This document shows positions 5,437-6,225 of a DNA stretch of 6,225 nucleotides, one piece after another; position 1 is the stretch's first letter, and each line of letters starts with the position of its first letter. A program made the position numbers and the translations under genes. Under the pieces are notes generated by a model. That model saw nothing but the letters and a program-made list of their open reading frames with translations. It did no database searches and was not told where the DNA came from. The stretch spans positions 1 to 6,225 of the forward strand of contig DDPM01000068.1 of the NCBI GenBank assembly GCA_002342165.1, in the 5' to 3' direction. The DNA is from Hylemonella sp. UBA2468 (GTDB lineage: Bacteria; Pseudomonadota; Gammaproteobacteria; Burkholderiales; Burkholderiaceae_C).

Positions 5437-6225
5437 CCTTGCACTTTAAAACATCCCTATCGCATCCTGCTCAGAGGTTTACGGACGGCGGCGGCTGTGC
5501 TTGCGGTCTGTAGCTTGAGTGCCACCCTTTTATGGGCTCAAGAATGGCCCACTCGTGCGGTGAAGTTGGTGGTGCCTTACCCGGCCGGGGGAGGCGTGGA
5601 TGTGATGGCGCGCGCGCTGGCGCAAAAACTTCAAGACAAGTGGCAACAAGCGGTGACGGTGGATAACCGACCTGGCGCCAACACCTTGCTCGGCACTGAA
5701 CTGGTGGCCCGCTCCAACGATCAGCACACCCTGCTTTTTACAACCGACGCCACATTCACCATCAACCCGCACCTCTACACCAAATTGCCCTACGACCTAG
5801 ATCGGGACTTCATCCCTGTGACCCATTTGGTGAGCTTTAGCCAGATGCTGGTGGTCAATGCGGATCTGCCCGCCAATAACTTGACCGAGCTGATCGCCTT
5901 GGCAAGCCGCAAACCGGGCTCACTTTCTTACGCCTCTTATGGGCCGGGCAGCCAGCCACAACTGGCTACTGAAATGCTCAAACAAAAAACGGGCATTTTT
6001 ATTGTTCACATTCCTTACCGCGGCATTCCGCAAGCGGTGATGGCGGTAGTCGGCAATGAAGTGCCCATGACGTGGTCGGGCATTGTGTCGGCGCGGCCCC
6101 ATTTGGCCAGCAAACGCATCAAAGCCATTGCTTACGGCGGTAAAACAAGGGCCGCGGCCTACCCTCAAGTGCCCACCATGACTGAGTTGGGCTACCCGGA
6201 AGTGGACGCCAATGTGTGGGTGGGC
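5428..6225 (+). CDS. Second Bug/TctC-family periplasmic solute-binding protein, 3' end cut by window edge
   Basis: There are 266 codons open to the right edge; the family length (320-330 aa) suggests about 60 residues are missing. It is a periplasmic carboxylate-type receptor. The best start is TTG at 5428-5430: a perfect AGGAGG (5416-5421) sits 6 nt upstream, and the reading gives a sensible signal peptide with Arg residues at 12, 16 and 19, a hydrophobic core at 21-36 and a cut near A37/Q38. No in-frame ATG occurs before residue 60. The mature part starts EWPTRAVKLVVPYPAGGGVDVMAR (39-62), with D58 as the expected ligand-loop Asp. NRPGAN (80-85), LPYDLDRDF and HIPYRGIPQAVMAVVGNEV (194-212) are family hallmarks. 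The ligand loop (PAGGGVD) differs from the first Bug protein (AAGSATD), so the two probably bind different ligands. Its first 9 bp overlap the start of the divergent hydrolase gene. Confidence 0.9.
   Translation, partial: MNHPCTLKHPYRILLRGLRTAAAVLAVCSLSATLLWAQEWPTRAVKLVVPYPAGGGVDVMARALAQKLQDKWQQAVTVDNRPGANTLLGTELVARSNDQHTLLFTTDATFTINPHLYTKLPYDLDRDFIPVTHLVSFSQMLVVNADLPANNLTELIALASRKPGSLSYASYGPGSQPQLATEMLKQKTGIFIVHIPYRGIPQAVMAVVGNEVPMTWSGIVSARPHLASKRIKAIAYGGKTRAAAYPQVPTMTELGYPEVDANVWVG

Noticed and set aside
5497..5514. Possible lipoprotein signal (L-A-V-C, residues 25-28) in the second Bug protein
   Set aside because: The residue before Cys is Val, not Gly/Ala/Ser, and a normal cut site near A37/Q38 follows.
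5530..6168. Minus-strand open frames at the right end
   Set aside because: They are antisense to the second Bug gene, which is open throughout and carries the family motifs.
1..6225. Mobile element, tRNA, rRNA or CRISPR array
   Set aside because: Nearly every base is accounted for by six protein genes; no transposase motif, terminal repeats, cloverleaf or spaced repeat array was seen.

Overview
The window is a compact, GC-rich bacterial segment. RecG sequence style and the presence of two orphan 'Bug' periplasmic binding proteins point to a betaproteobacterium, most likely in the Comamonadaceae; this is inference from sequence character, not from a search. It holds six genes with almost no non-coding DNA: one 112-bp divergent intergenic region, a 15-bp gap and three gene overlaps.

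Layout. Positions 1-873 (minus) carry the N-terminal 291 codons of recG, the branched-DNA helicase, cut by the window edge just before Walker A. Fifteen bases upstream on the same strand is a complete Bug/TctC-type solute-binding protein (889-1863, minus), which may be co-transcribed with recG. Positions 1864-1975 form a divergent regulatory region with a 7-bp-arm inverted repeat. From 1976 to 4596 (plus) runs a translationally coupled pair: a small [2Fe-2S] subunit and a large molybdopterin-binding subunit of a xanthine-oxidase-family hydroxylase of the two-subunit IorAB/NicAB kind. An alpha/beta hydrolase (4585-5436, minus) converges on it with a 12-bp overlap. The hydrolase is head-to-head with, and overlaps at its start, a second Bug protein (5428 to the right edge, plus) that begins with TTG behind a perfect AGGAGG.

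How the genes may work together (inference). The molybdenum hydroxylase would insert a water-derived oxygen into an aromatic, N-heterocyclic or aldehyde substrate. The hydrolase would act on an ester, amide or C-C bond in the same pathway. The two Bug proteins would capture carboxylated substrates in the periplasm. No FAD subunit, cytochrome c electron acceptor, TctA/TctB membrane component, regulator or molybdenum cofactor chaperone lies inside the window, so substrate, electron acceptor and transporter partners stay open. I see no mobile element, tRNA, rRNA or CRISPR array. The parts most worth a second look are the two-subunit Mo hydroxylase locus, its divergent operator region and the overlapping divergent starts at 5428-5436.
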